Below, one piece after another: positions 8,656 to 15,514 of a DNA stretch of 36,960 nt. This stretch comes from JBBQWS01 sp038210415 (GTDB taxonomy: Bacteria > Actinomycetota > Actinomycetes > Prado026): the NCBI GenBank assembly GCA_038210415.1, contig JBBQWS010000033.1, positions 1 through 36,960 of the forward strand, written 5' to 3'. Both the position numbers and the translations under genes were made by a program. A model generated the notes under the pieces. That model was given only the letters and a program-made list of their open reading frames with translations, made no database searches and was not told the origin of the DNA. Numbering within the stretch: the stretch's first letter is position 1; every line of letters starts with the position of its first letter.

Positions 8656-9498
8656 TCACCGCACGCGGCACGCGACTATCGCGTCGAAGACCTCGCGCTT
8701 GGGCAGTCCCAAGGACGTCGCCACCGCGGCGATGGCTTCCTTGCGCGACTCACCGGCCGACTCCCTGCCCGCGACGAGGGCGACGAGGTCGGCAGGTCCG
8801 AGGCCGTCGGCCGACGGCGGCGGAGCGCCTTCGACCACGATGGTGATCTCGCCGCGGACGCCGGGCTCCGCCCACGCGGCCAGCTCGGCCAGGCCGCCAC
8901 GTCGGACCTCTTCGTACGTCTTGGTCAGCTCGCGGCACACCGCGGCCGGCCGGTCCGCCCCGAGGACCTCGGCCATCGCCGACAAGGTGGCCGCCAGCCG
9001 GTGCGGTGCTTCGAAGAACACCAGGGTTCGCGGATCGCGGGCCACCTCGGCGAGCCGGCTGCCCCTCTCTCCCGCCTTCCGGGGCAGGAACCCCTCGAAG
9101 CAGAACCGGTCGACCGGTAGGCCGGACAACGCCAGCGCTGTCAGTACGGCGCTCGGTCCGGGCACTGCCGTGACGCGCACGCCTGCGTCGACCGCGCCAC
9201 GCACCAGCCGGTACCCCGGGTCGGACACCGAGGGCATCCCCGCGTCGGTCACCAGGAGCACCCGCGCGCCCTCGACGAGGGCTGCGACCAGCTCGGGCGT
9301 CCGGGTCGCCTCGTTGTGCTCGTGGTACGACACGACCCGGCCGGTCAGAGTGACGCCAAGCCCGTTCGTGAGCCGGCGCAGGCGCCGCGTGTCCTCGGCT
9401 GCGACCACGTCGGCGGTGGCGAGCTCGGCCACGAGCCGCCCCGACGCGTCGGAGTAGTCCCCGATCGGCGTACCGGCCAGGATCAGCAACCCGCTCAT
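8656..9498 (-). CDS. rsmI: 16S rRNA (cytidine1402-2'-O)-methyltransferase RsmI
   Basis: A tetrapyrrole-methylase-fold enzyme of 280 residues that 2'-O-methylates C1402 in the ribosomal decoding centre. Motifs seen: GTPIGDYSDAS at the N-terminus, AAEDTRRLRRL, VTDAGMPSVSDPGYRLV, PGPSAVLTALALSGLP, FFEAPHRL and CRELTKTYEEV. All are characteristic of RsmI/YraL. The ATG at 9498 is preceded by the weak -10-like CAGGAT at six-base spacing. The frame extends further upstream, but the domain begins exactly at this ATG. The gene is divergent from pmt and is followed 19 bases later by metG on the same strand. Confidence 0.95.
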   Translation of the reverse strand: MSGLLILAGTPIGDYSDASGRLVAELATADVVAAEDTRRLRRLTNGLGVTLTGRVVSYHEHNEATRTPELVAALVEGARVLLVTDAGMPSVSDPGYRLVRGAVDAGVRVTAVPGPSAVLTALALSGLPVDRFCFEGFLPRKAGERGSRLAEVARDPRTLVFFEAPHRLAATLSAMAEVLGADRPAAVCRELTKTYEEVRRGGLAELAAWAEPGVRGEITIVVEGAPPPSADGLGPADLVALVAGRESAGESRKEAIAAVATSLGLPKREVFDAIVACRVR

Positions 9499-9534
9499 GC
9501 CCGCATCCTGCCAGCCGAACGCGGTCGTGCTGCT

Positions 9535-9546
9535 TACGATGGCCCG
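9535..9546 (+). promoter_or_regulatory. Leaderless-type -10 box for pmt
   Basis: TACGAT (9535-9540), then GGCCCG, then the ATG at 9547. It lies in the 48-base divergent gap shared with rsmI. There is no Shine-Dalgarno sequence and no convincing -35. Confidence 0.5.
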
Positions 9547-11166
9547 ATGAGCAGCCCGGTCGCCGTCGCCCTTCCCGACGACTCGGCCGGCGACGACGCC
9601 GAAGTCGGCCTCGATCCCCCGCTGGCTCCCACCGTGCGCGAACGACTGGTGCCGCCGATGCCGCGAGGCGGCTGGGCCGGTTGGGTCGGCCCGATCGTGG
9701 TCACGCTCGTCGCCGCCGTGCTCCGCTTCGTCAACCTGGCCGAGCCCAAGGTGTTCTCCTTCGACGAGACGTACTACGCCAAGGACGCCTGGTCGCTGCT
9801 GCGCTTCCACTACGAGCAGCTCAGCGTCGACGGCGCCGACGCGAAGATCCTGGCGGGCAACCTGGACGTCTTCACCGGGCACGCTGCCAACGTCGTCCAC
9901 CCCCCGGTGGGCAAGTGGGTCATCGGCGTCGGCGAGCAGATCTTCGGCTTCACCCCGTTCGGCTGGCGCTTCATGCCGGCCCTGCTGGGCACCTTCGCCG
10001 TCCTGATGTTCGCCCGGATCGTTCGAAGGATGACGCGGTCCAACCTGCTCGCAGCGATCGCAGGGCTGCTGCTCGCGCTCGACGGGTTGGCCATCGTGCT
10101 GTCCCGCACGGCGTTGCTCGACGGCATCCTCGGCTTCTTCGTCCTGGGCGCATTCGGCGCCCTCGTGGTCGATCGCGACCGGGCGCGCGCGCGGCTGGCC
10201 GACTGGGCCGAGCTGAGAGGTCCGGGCCGGGCAAGCGAGCCCGGGCCGCGGCTCGGCCTACGGCCTTGGCGGCTGCTGGCCGGCCTCCTGCTCGGGCTGG
10301 CCTGCGGCACGAAGTGGTCCGGCATCTACTTCCTCGCCGCGTTCGCGGTGCTGAGCGTGCTCTGGGACGCGGGGGCGCGAAAGGCGGCCGGGGTGCGCCA
10401 CCCGTACGGCTCCATGCTGCGCCGCGACAGCGTGCCCGCGTTCGTCTCGCTCGTGCCGGTCACGTTCGCGGTCTATGCCCTCGCGTGGGTGCCGTGGTTG
10501 CTCTCGTACGACCGGCAGCAGCGATACAGCGACGCGTGGACGATCGAACCCGCCGGCCCCTCCTTCCTCGGCACGCCGATCCGCGCGTTGATCAACTATC
10601 ACCAGCAGATGTGGCACTTCCACAACAACCTCACGTCGGGGCACTCCTACCAGGGCCGGCCGGCCGGCTGGTTGCTCCAGGTCCGACCCACGGCGTTCTG
10701 GTCGGTGACGCTCGACCAGGGGAAGGGCGGCTGCGAGTTCGCAGGCGGCTGTACCCGTGAGGTGACGTCCATCGGCACCCCGGTCATCTGGTGGGCCGCC
10801 ACCGCCGCGTTGATCTGGTTGCTCTGGCGCTGGGCTGCGGGACGGGACTGGCGGGCCGGCGCCGCGCTCACGGGGGTCGCCGCGGGCTGGCTGCCTTGGC
10901 TCCTGCTCTACAACCAGCGGACCATCTTCACGTTCTACGAGGTCGTGTTCGCACCGTTCATGTTCCTCGGCCTGACCATGGCCCTCGGCGCGATCGTCGG
11001 GCCGTCGACTGCCTCGGCGACCCGACGCACCTGGGGTACAGCGGCGGTCGGCGGTTACCTGCTCCTCGTCGTCGCGAACACCGCATGGCTGTGGCCGATC
11101 CTCGTGGGCGACACCATGAGCAGCGCGGAGTGGTTGCGTCGGATGTGGTTCAAGGGCTGGATCTAG
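9547..11166 (+). CDS. pmt: Protein O-mannosyltransferase, Pmt family (GT39)
   Basis: A polytopic membrane glycosyltransferase of 539 residues that transfers mannose from polyprenyl-phosphate-mannose to Ser/Thr of exported proteins. After a hydrophilic N-terminal tail the first membrane segment begins near residue 46. The catalytic acidic pair is in FSFDETYYAKDAWSLL (Asp73-Glu74) in the first extracytoplasmic loop. Then come NVVHPPVGKWVIG, a series of hydrophobic helices, LACGTKWSGIYFLAAFA, and a large soluble loop around 330-420 with the MIR-free actinobacterial layout. It adjoins rsmI divergently, as in mycobacteria (Rv1002c/Rv1003, from memory). It converges on the EAL-GAF gene with one base between the stops. 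Its substrates could include exported Ser/Thr-rich proteins such as the Ig-repeat protein at the right end, which is inference only. Confidence 0.92.
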   Translation: MSSPVAVALPDDSAGDDAEVGLDPPLAPTVRERLVPPMPRGGWAGWVGPIVVTLVAAVLRFVNLAEPKVFSFDETYYAKDAWSLLRFHYEQLSVDGADAKILAGNLDVFTGHAANVVHPPVGKWVIGVGEQIFGFTPFGWRFMPALLGTFAVLMFARIVRRMTRSNLLAAIAGLLLALDGLAIVLSRTALLDGILGFFVLGAFGALVVDRDRARARLADWAELRGPGRASEPGPRLGLRPWRLLAGLLLGLACGTKWSGIYFLAAFAVLSVLWDAGARKAAGVRHPYGSMLRRDSVPAFVSLVPVTFAVYALAWVPWLLSYDRQQRYSDAWTIEPAGPSFLGTPIRALINYHQQMWHFHNNLTSGHSYQGRPAGWLLQVRPTAFWSVTLDQGKGGCEFAGGCTREVTSIGTPVIWWAATAALIWLLWRWAAGRDWRAGAALTGVAAGWLPWLLLYNQRTIFTFYEVVFAPFMFLGLTMALGAIVGPSTASATRRTWGTAAVGGYLLLVVANTAWLWPILVGDTMSSAEWLRRMWFKGWI

Positions 11167-11167
11167 C

Positions 11168-12457
11168 TCATCGGTTCGTCGTCGGCAGCAACCGGTCCAG
11201 CGTCGCGGCGAGCTGGCTGGCCCCGATCCGGGCGAACCTGATCTGGGCCAGCGTCCACGGGAACGACCGGGTGCGGTAGAACGAGAGCAAACCCACCGTC
11301 GTGCCCCTAGTGATCACCGGGACGAGGAGCAGCCCGCCGAACCCCGCTGCGGTCATCCGTTCCAGCTCGATCGCGTCGGCTTTCGGGTCGCTGGCCAGGA
11401 TCATCGCGGCCCGGCGGGTGTCTAGCACCCACCGAACCAAGGGGTGGTCGTCCAGCTGGCGCGAGCGCCCGATGCCGACTCCCGCAGGCCCCGTGCCGAC
11501 GTAGGTCAACGCATCCAGCGTCGCCGCGCACTCGTCGACCAGGTCGATGGTCACGTGCTCGGCGCCCACCAGCCGGGTGAGCGTCTCGACGGCCTGGTGG
11601 ACGTCGACCAGCTCCTCCGCCTCGCTGAACCGGTCGGCAATGCGTTCGAGCAGGATCACCTCGTCGAGGAACATCGCCTGCTTCGGCGTCGCGCTGAGCG
11701 CCTGCCGGTGCACCGTCACGGCGGCGGCCACGACCTCGTCGCTCGGAGTCGTCCACGTGGGTGCAGCGGGGCCGAACAGGAAGCCCTGGCCGAAGGTGAT
11801 GTCGAGCTCGGCCACCACCTCGAGCAGCGCGTGCGTCTCGATCCCTTCCGCGACGATGGCCGCGCCGCTTCGGGCTGCGAAGCGCACCAGGCTCTCGACC
11901 ATCACCCGGGACACCTGGTCGACGGGCAGCTGCGTGACCAGGGAACGGTCCAGCTTGATCAGGTCCGGCCCCACGCAGATCAGCCGCTCGAGCCCGGCGT
12001 ACCCGGTGCCGACGTCGTCGATGGCCAGGCGGGCGCCCCGGTCGCGCAGCCAGCTCGCCATCCGCTTGAGCTCGTCCGGCGGGACGTTGTGGGCCTCGGT
12101 CAGCTCGACGACGATGCCCACGAGGTCCGTGTCGAGGACGGCCCGGACGACCTCCGCGGAGAGTGCGCGCGGACTGACGTTGACGGTGAGGTAGGTGGTT
12201 GTCGGCCGGCCCTGGAGTCGCAGAGCGACCGAGAGGGCTGAGGCCTCGAGCTGCGGCCCGACGCCCGCGACCCACGCCGCCTCGAAGACGTCCGCGACGT
12301 TGTCGGGGTCGTCTGGGAATCGCGCCAGTGCCTCGTACCCCGTCACCGTGCCTGTGGTGAGGGCGACGATCGGCTGCGGCCATGCCAAGATCCGGGCCGG
12401 GTCAGCCGGAGCCGACGACCGTGCCCGGGACAGAGAGGTCCGACCCCCGCGTGCCAC
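11168..12457 (-). CDS. EAL-GAF protein, probable c-di-GMP phosphodiesterase
   Basis: A 429-residue protein with an N-terminal EAL domain (about residues 22-255) and a C-terminal GAF-like sensor domain (about 265-425). The EAL residues needed for hydrolysis of cyclic di-GMP appear intact: YEALARF at 41-47, LTVNVSP (Asn), VVELTEAH (Glu), LAIDDVGTGYAGL (Asp pair near 145), LIKLDRSLV (Lys) and AEGIETH (Glu near 200), followed by FGQGFLFG (Gln). An active enzyme is therefore predicted. No GGDEF domain and no membrane segment are visible, so it is likely cytosolic and controlled by its GAF ligand. The GTG start at 12457 lies 31 bases after the MarR stop, which makes it the third gene of an SRPBCC-MarR-EAL operon. 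The frame is open further upstream, but that part lies inside the MarR gene. Confidence 0.88.
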   Translation of the reverse strand: MARGGRTSLSRARSSAPADPARILAWPQPIVALTTGTVTGYEALARFPDDPDNVADVFEAAWVAGVGPQLEASALSVALRLQGRPTTTYLTVNVSPRALSAEVVRAVLDTDLVGIVVELTEAHNVPPDELKRMASWLRDRGARLAIDDVGTGYAGLERLICVGPDLIKLDRSLVTQLPVDQVSRVMVESLVRFAARSGAAIVAEGIETHALLEVVAELDITFGQGFLFGPAAPTWTTPSDEVVAAAVTVHRQALSATPKQAMFLDEVILLERIADRFSEAEELVDVHQAVETLTRLVGAEHVTIDLVDECAATLDALTYVGTGPAGVGIGRSRQLDDHPLVRWVLDTRRAAMILASDPKADAIELERMTAAGFGGLLLVPVITRGTTVGLLSFYRTRSFPWTLAQIRFARIGASQLAATLDRLLPTTNR

Positions 12458-12488
12458 GGTGATTGCATCGACCGAACCCGAGGCTGGC

Positions 12489-12956
12489 TTAACCCGCCCG
12501 AGCGCCGTCCACGGCCAGCCGTTGCAAGCTCCGGACCAGACCGGGCAGCCCGGCGCCGAGCGGAGCGAAGAACTCGCGGTCGCACCCCTCCACCGCACCG
12601 ACCGCACGGTTGGCCAGCGCGCGCCCGGCGGGGGTCACCGCGAGCGCGACGGCACGTGCGTCAGCCGGGTGCGGCGAACGCCTGACCAGGCCTCGGCGTT
12701 CGAGGGTCCGCAGCACCTGCGAGGTCATCATGGGGTCGGTGGCGGCGTGGTCCGCGAGGCGTCGCTGGGTGACCGGCTCGGTCGTGCTGGGCGTTCCGGC
12801 AAGCCAGGTCAGGGACGCGAGCAGCACGAACTGCACGTGCGTGAGGTCGAACGGCTTGAGCGTCGCGCGCTGGGCCGCCTGCCACCGGTTGGTCACCTGC
12901 CAGAGCAGCAGACCCGGGCTGCTTGCCGCGTCGTCGTGCTCGGTCGCCAGGGTCAC
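12489..12956 (-). CDS. MarR family transcriptional regulator
   Basis: A 155-residue winged-helix regulator. The helix-turn-helix and wing are seen in VTQRRLADHAATDPMMTSQV followed by LRTLERRGLVRR, with the wing Asp-Ala-Arg (HPADARAVALAVTPAG) that is highly typical of MarR. The N-terminal helix LLLWQVTNRWQAAQ and the C-terminal helices form the expected dimerisation region. The GTG start overlaps the stop of the SRPBCC gene (GTGA), so the two are coupled. A palindrome in the operon promoter is a good candidate for its own operator (autoregulation, inferred). The ligand is unknown. Confidence 0.92.
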   Translation of the reverse strand: MTLATEHDDAASSPGLLLWQVTNRWQAAQRATLKPFDLTHVQFVLLASLTWLAGTPSTTEPVTQRRLADHAATDPMMTSQVLRTLERRGLVRRSPHPADARAVALAVTPAGRALANRAVGAVEGCDREFFAPLGAGLPGLVRSLQRLAVDGARAG

Positions 12957-13387
12957 GCGCTGGCGGGGGCCGACTCGGCGACCGCGCTGAGCCGGTCGAG
13001 GTCGACCTGCGCCGTCCGCTTCAATCCCTTGCCGAGCACTGCCGTCCAGAACAGCCGGAGCGGCCCGTCCAGCGAAACGGTCACATCGACGCGGCAGCCG
13101 CCGTCCCGCCGGTCGGCGACCTCGTGGCGGAACGTCAACCGCGCGCCGAGCAGCCGCGACACGTCGACGAACGTCCGGCCGTCGACCAGCTCGGTGACCG
13201 TGAACCGCACCTTCGGCCCACCCTTGGGCTTGAGCACCCCGGTCGCGCCCTGGACGAACGGCCCGTCGAGGCGGACCCATTCGGTGTCGGTGTTCCACTC
13301 GGGCCAGGTGGCCATGTCGGCCCAACGGGCGAAGAAGGCGGCCGGGGCCGCGGAGGAGGTCACGTTCGCTTCGGTAAGTATCGTCAT
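12953..13387 (-). CDS. SRPBCC (START-like) domain protein
   Basis: A 144-residue single-domain protein with the SRPBCC hydrophobic-cavity fold pattern: ANVTSSAAPAAFFARWADMA then WPEWNTDTEWVRLDGPF near the start, GPKVRFTVTELVDGRTFVDV in the middle and a long C-terminal helix (GLKRTAQVDLDRLSAVAE). Such proteins bind or transform hydrophobic small molecules. Coupling to a MarR regulator suggests the two respond to the same ligand. The ATG at 13387 lies seven bases downstream of a TATGAT box, so the operon mRNA is probably leaderless. It is the first gene of the operon. Confidence 0.82.
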   Translation of the reverse strand: MTILTEANVTSSAAPAAFFARWADMATWPEWNTDTEWVRLDGPFVQGATGVLKPKGGPKVRFTVTELVDGRTFVDVSRLLGARLTFRHEVADRRDGGCRVDVTVSLDGPLRLFWTAVLGKGLKRTAQVDLDRLSAVAESAPASA

Positions 13388-13422
13388 GGGTCAGATCATA
13401 TGCGCGCATACCAGTTTGACAA
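13388..13422 (-). promoter_or_regulatory. SRPBCC-MarR-EAL operon promoter with overlapping palindrome
   Basis: On the minus strand, -35 TTGTCA (13417-13422), a 16-base spacer and -10 TATGAT (13395-13400), then seven bases to the ATG: a strong sigma-70-type promoter with a leaderless start. A perfect 12-bp palindrome, TATGCGCGCATA (13399-13410), fills the spacer and overlaps the -10, the classic position for a repressor. The adjacent MarR protein is the obvious candidate. Confidence 0.7.
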
Positions 13423-13454
13423 GCCGGCGCGGTGCATTGCGAGGGCTGCTCGGC

Positions 13455-13847
13455 TCAGGGTCGGCAGTCGACGTAGAAGATCTGGTCCATCGCGCCGCTG
13501 CCGTCCGGCAGGTCGACCCGGCTGACCGCGAACGTCACTCGGGAGACCCCGGGTTGCTCGACCGAACCGAGACAGTCCGGCCAACCGCCCTCGTGCGACC
13601 CCCCTTGCCTGTCGTACCAAGGGATGCTGTCGCGGAAGCCGTAGGCGATGTCATCGGCGGTGATCGTCGCGACGCGATCTCCGACGTGGACTTGACCGGT
13701 CAGCACCTTCGTGTTCGAACGGTGCGCTCCAGCGAGGTACCCGACGACGAGCAGCACGACGGCCAACCCTGCGGCGACGGCAGCACGGACTCGCGGGGCG
13801 GCCCAGCTGGACCCGGTCGGAGCTTGTGCCGTCAGATCGATGTCCAT
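13455..13847 (-). CDS. Small membrane-anchored protein of unknown function
   Basis: A 130-residue protein not recognised as a named family. Residues 1-20 are polar and about 21-42 form one strong membrane segment (VRAAVAAGLAVVLLVVGYLAG). The rest, predicted outside the cell, includes VGDRVATITADDIAYGFRD, a Cys (PDCLGSVEQPGV) and a C-terminal FYVDCRP that could form a disulfide with it. The start at 13847 (ATG) is preceded by GATGAT at six-base spacing and no Shine-Dalgarno sequence. An upstream in-frame extension lacks any such signal. It lies between the SRPBCC operon promoter and the divergent vanW gene and seems to be transcribed alone. Confidence 0.7.
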   Translation of the reverse strand: MDIDLTAQAPTGSSWAAPRVRAAVAAGLAVVLLVVGYLAGAHRSNTKVLTGQVHVGDRVATITADDIAYGFRDSIPWYDRQGGSHEGGWPDCLGSVEQPGVSRVTFAVSRVDLPDGSGAMDQIFYVDCRP

Positions 13848-13951
13848 GGGGCGATCATCCCGGATCTGGGACCGTCCGTGGGACTTTCGGCCCGTGCGAA
13901 TCTGCACGCACCGCCGCTACGGTCCTGCCGACGCGAGGAGGGCCGGTCGCC

Positions 13952-14800
13952 GTGACCAGAATGCTGCTCACCCAGCGATTCCCCGCGCTGGTCCCGCTAC
14001 GGCTGGCCCAGCGTCGGACGGTGAAGCGCCTCGCCGACGCGCGGAAGGGCTACCGGTACGCGGACGAGGTCGACCTGACCGACCTGTCATTCCGCGTCCA
14101 CCAGCACCGCTCGCTGTTGCTACGCCGCCTCGGCGACGTCGACATGTCGTTGCAGCACAACAAAGTGGTCAATCTCAAGCTGGCGGGCCGACACCTCGAC
14201 GGGGTACTGATCCGGCCGGGCGAGACGTTCTCGTTCTGGCATCTCGTCGGCCAGGCGTCGGCCGGAAACGGGTACCTGCCCGGCCTCGTGCTCCGCGGTG
14301 GAGCTGCAGCGACCGGGGTGGGCGGTGGGCTTTGCCAGCTGGGAAACCTGCTGCACTGGATGTTCCTGCACAGCCCGCTCGACGTGGTGGAGCGACACCG
14401 GCACAGCTTCGACCCGTTCCCCGACGAGGGCCGCGTCGTCCCGTTCGGCACCGGAGCCACGCTCACCGGCGGTCTGCTCGACCTGAAGGCGACGAACCCC
14501 ACCCAGCTGGTCTTCCAGGTGCGGGTCCGGTTCGACGACAACCACGTTCTCGGTGAGATCCGGGCGTCGGCGGCTCCCCCACTGACGTACCACGTCGACG
14601 AGTCGGGCACGCGGTTCGTTCGCAAGGCTGACGGTCTGGTCTACCGACAGAACGTGCTCCGGCGTCGAGAGGTCGACCGGGTCACGGGACTGGTGGCCGC
14701 CGAGTACGAGCTCTTCCGCAACGACGCTCTCGTGCGTTACGACGTCGACCCAGGACTGGTCCAGTCCGACGGGCGACCGGAGTGCGTCCGACGACGGTGA
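13952..14800 (+). CDS. VanW family protein
   Basis: A 282-residue protein of the VanW family, named after an accessory gene of VanB-type vancomycin-resistance clusters; its biochemical role is not established. The core motif run is GVLIRPGETFSFWHLVG, GNGYLPGLVLRGG, TGVGGGLCQLGNLLHWM and VERHRHSFDPFPDEGR, with the conserved Cys in GGGLCQL. There is no signal peptide and no G5 domain, unlike many secreted VanW-like proteins. The GTG at 13952 is preceded by GAGGAGG at 13935-13941. TACGGT (13918-13923) is a possible -10. There are no vanHAX-type neighbours, so it is a solitary copy. It ends base-to-base against the 53-codon gene on the other strand. Confidence 0.85.
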   Translation: MTRMLLTQRFPALVPLRLAQRRTVKRLADARKGYRYADEVDLTDLSFRVHQHRSLLLRRLGDVDMSLQHNKVVNLKLAGRHLDGVLIRPGETFSFWHLVGQASAGNGYLPGLVLRGGAAATGVGGGLCQLGNLLHWMFLHSPLDVVERHRHSFDPFPDEGRVVPFGTGATLTGGLLDLKATNPTQLVFQVRVRFDDNHVLGEIRASAAPPLTYHVDESGTRFVRKADGLVYRQNVLRRREVDRVTGLVAAEYELFRNDALVRYDVDPGLVQSDGRPECVRRR

Positions 14801-14962
14801 TCACTCCCACCAGCGCTTCGTCTTGATGGGCGTTCGTCGACCGAAGATGCGCCTGCCGAGCAACGTGTCGCCACGCACGTCATGGAAGTCCTTGCGCAGG
14901 GTCCGGACTTCCCTCCACGTCGGCAGTCGCCCGGCCCCACGGCCAAGGCGGTCCGGCCTCAT
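14801..14962 (-). CDS. Small basic protein (53 aa), function unknown
   Basis: A 53-codon frame whose ATG overlaps the RidA stop as ATGA, the same coupling signal as other operon junctions here. The product is rich in Arg/Lys (TWREVRTLRKDFHDVRGD, then LLGRRIFGRR and a KRWWE C-terminus) with no membrane segment. Its stop is adjacent to the vanW stop (14800) with no gap, and the junction GTGATCAC is palindromic. I do not recognise the family. The coupled start and ordered amphipathic sequence argue for a real gene; its short length limits confidence. Confidence 0.6.
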   Translation of the reverse strand: MRPDRLGRGAGRLPTWREVRTLRKDFHDVRGDTLLGRRIFGRRTPIKTKRWWE

Positions 14963-15348
14963 CCCGCGGTGGCGATCACCCCGATCGAGATCCGCAGGGC
15001 GGACAGCCGGTCCGGTAGCGGCAGCATGGCGCCGTGGCGCGCCGGCGGCTCGACGGCGAACCACTTCGCCCACTCCTCGTTGAAGCCGTCGAAGTCGTCG
15101 GGGTCCCGAAGCGACCAGATCGCCCACACGACGTTCGACAGCGAGCTCCCAGCGGCCTCCAAGGTCGCCTGGACGTTGCGCAACGACTGTGCCGTCTGCT
15201 CCTGGATCGTCGTGCCGACGACCGCTCCCGTCGCGGGGTCGACCGCGGCCATGCCCGAGACGTAGACCATGCCGCCGGCGACCACGGCCTGGCTGTAGCC
15301 GGCCCAGCCGGCTGGGGCGTTCGCTGTCGTCACGATCCGCTTGGCCAT
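14959..15348 (-). CDS. Rid family protein (RidA/YjgF-like)
   Basis: A 129-residue protein of the Rid (YjgF/YER057c) family, trimeric enzymes or binding proteins of which RidA hydrolyses reactive enamines and imines. Seen: SQAVVAGGMVYVSGMAAVDP near the N-terminus, TIQEQTAQSLRNVQATLEAA in the middle, and PPARHGAML near the C-terminus with the Arg corresponding to RidA Arg105. The Glu normally found in the final IEIEAIA strand is missing (here ALRISIGVIA), so this is probably not a canonical RidA deaminase. The ATG at 15348 has AGGAG about ten bases upstream. It lies 47 bases downstream of tRNA-Ala on the same strand with no terminator between, and overlaps the small basic gene by four bases. 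Confidence 0.85.
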   Translation of the reverse strand: MAKRIVTTANAPAGWAGYSQAVVAGGMVYVSGMAAVDPATGAVVGTTIQEQTAQSLRNVQATLEAAGSSLSNVVWAIWSLRDPDDFDGFNEEWAKWFAVEPPARHGAMLPLPDRLSALRISIGVIATAG

Positions 15349-15395
15349 GTCGGTCGCACTCCTCGTCGTCGTCGCTGACCGACTGAGATGGTGGG

Positions 15396-15468
15396 TGGAG
15401 CTGAGGGGACTCGAACCCCTGACCCCCTCGATGCGAACGAGGTGCGCTACCAGCTGCGCTACAGCCCC
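15396..15468 (-). tRNA. tRNA-Ala (anticodon CGC)
   Basis: A complete 73-base cloverleaf on the minus strand. The acceptor arm GGGGCTG/CAGCTCC contains the G3:U70 pair that defines alanine identity. The D arm is GCGC-AGCTGGTA-GCGC. The anticodon arm is CCTCG-TTCGCAT-CGAGG with CGC as anticodon (reads GCG). The T arm is AGGGG-TTCGAGT-CCCCT, and A is the discriminator. CCA is not encoded (ACCC follows). A likely -10 box is TACGAT at 15484-15489. Confidence 0.97.
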
Positions 15469-15483
15469 TTGCAAAGCACGCAC

Positions 15484-15489
15484 ATCGTA
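15484..15489 (-). promoter_or_regulatory. Putative -10 box for tRNA-Ala
   Basis: Minus-strand TACGAT lies 15 bases upstream of the mature tRNA 5' end, in the short gap after sepX. The -35 region is not clear. Confidence 0.4.
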
Positions 15490-15514
15490 CAACGCGCGCC
15501 CCGGCGGTCTGACC

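Noticed and set aside
5101..8846. Very long plus-strand open frames opposite rpfB, tatD, metG and rsmI (over 700 codons each)
   Set aside because: They are antisense to genes with clear motifs, have Arg/Gly/Asp-biased composition with no recognisable domain, and arise from the third-position GC bias of the true strand.
12458..12607. In-frame upstream extension of the EAL protein
   Set aside because: It lies over the MarR gene end and shows no domain sequence; the GTG at 12457 is the sensible start.
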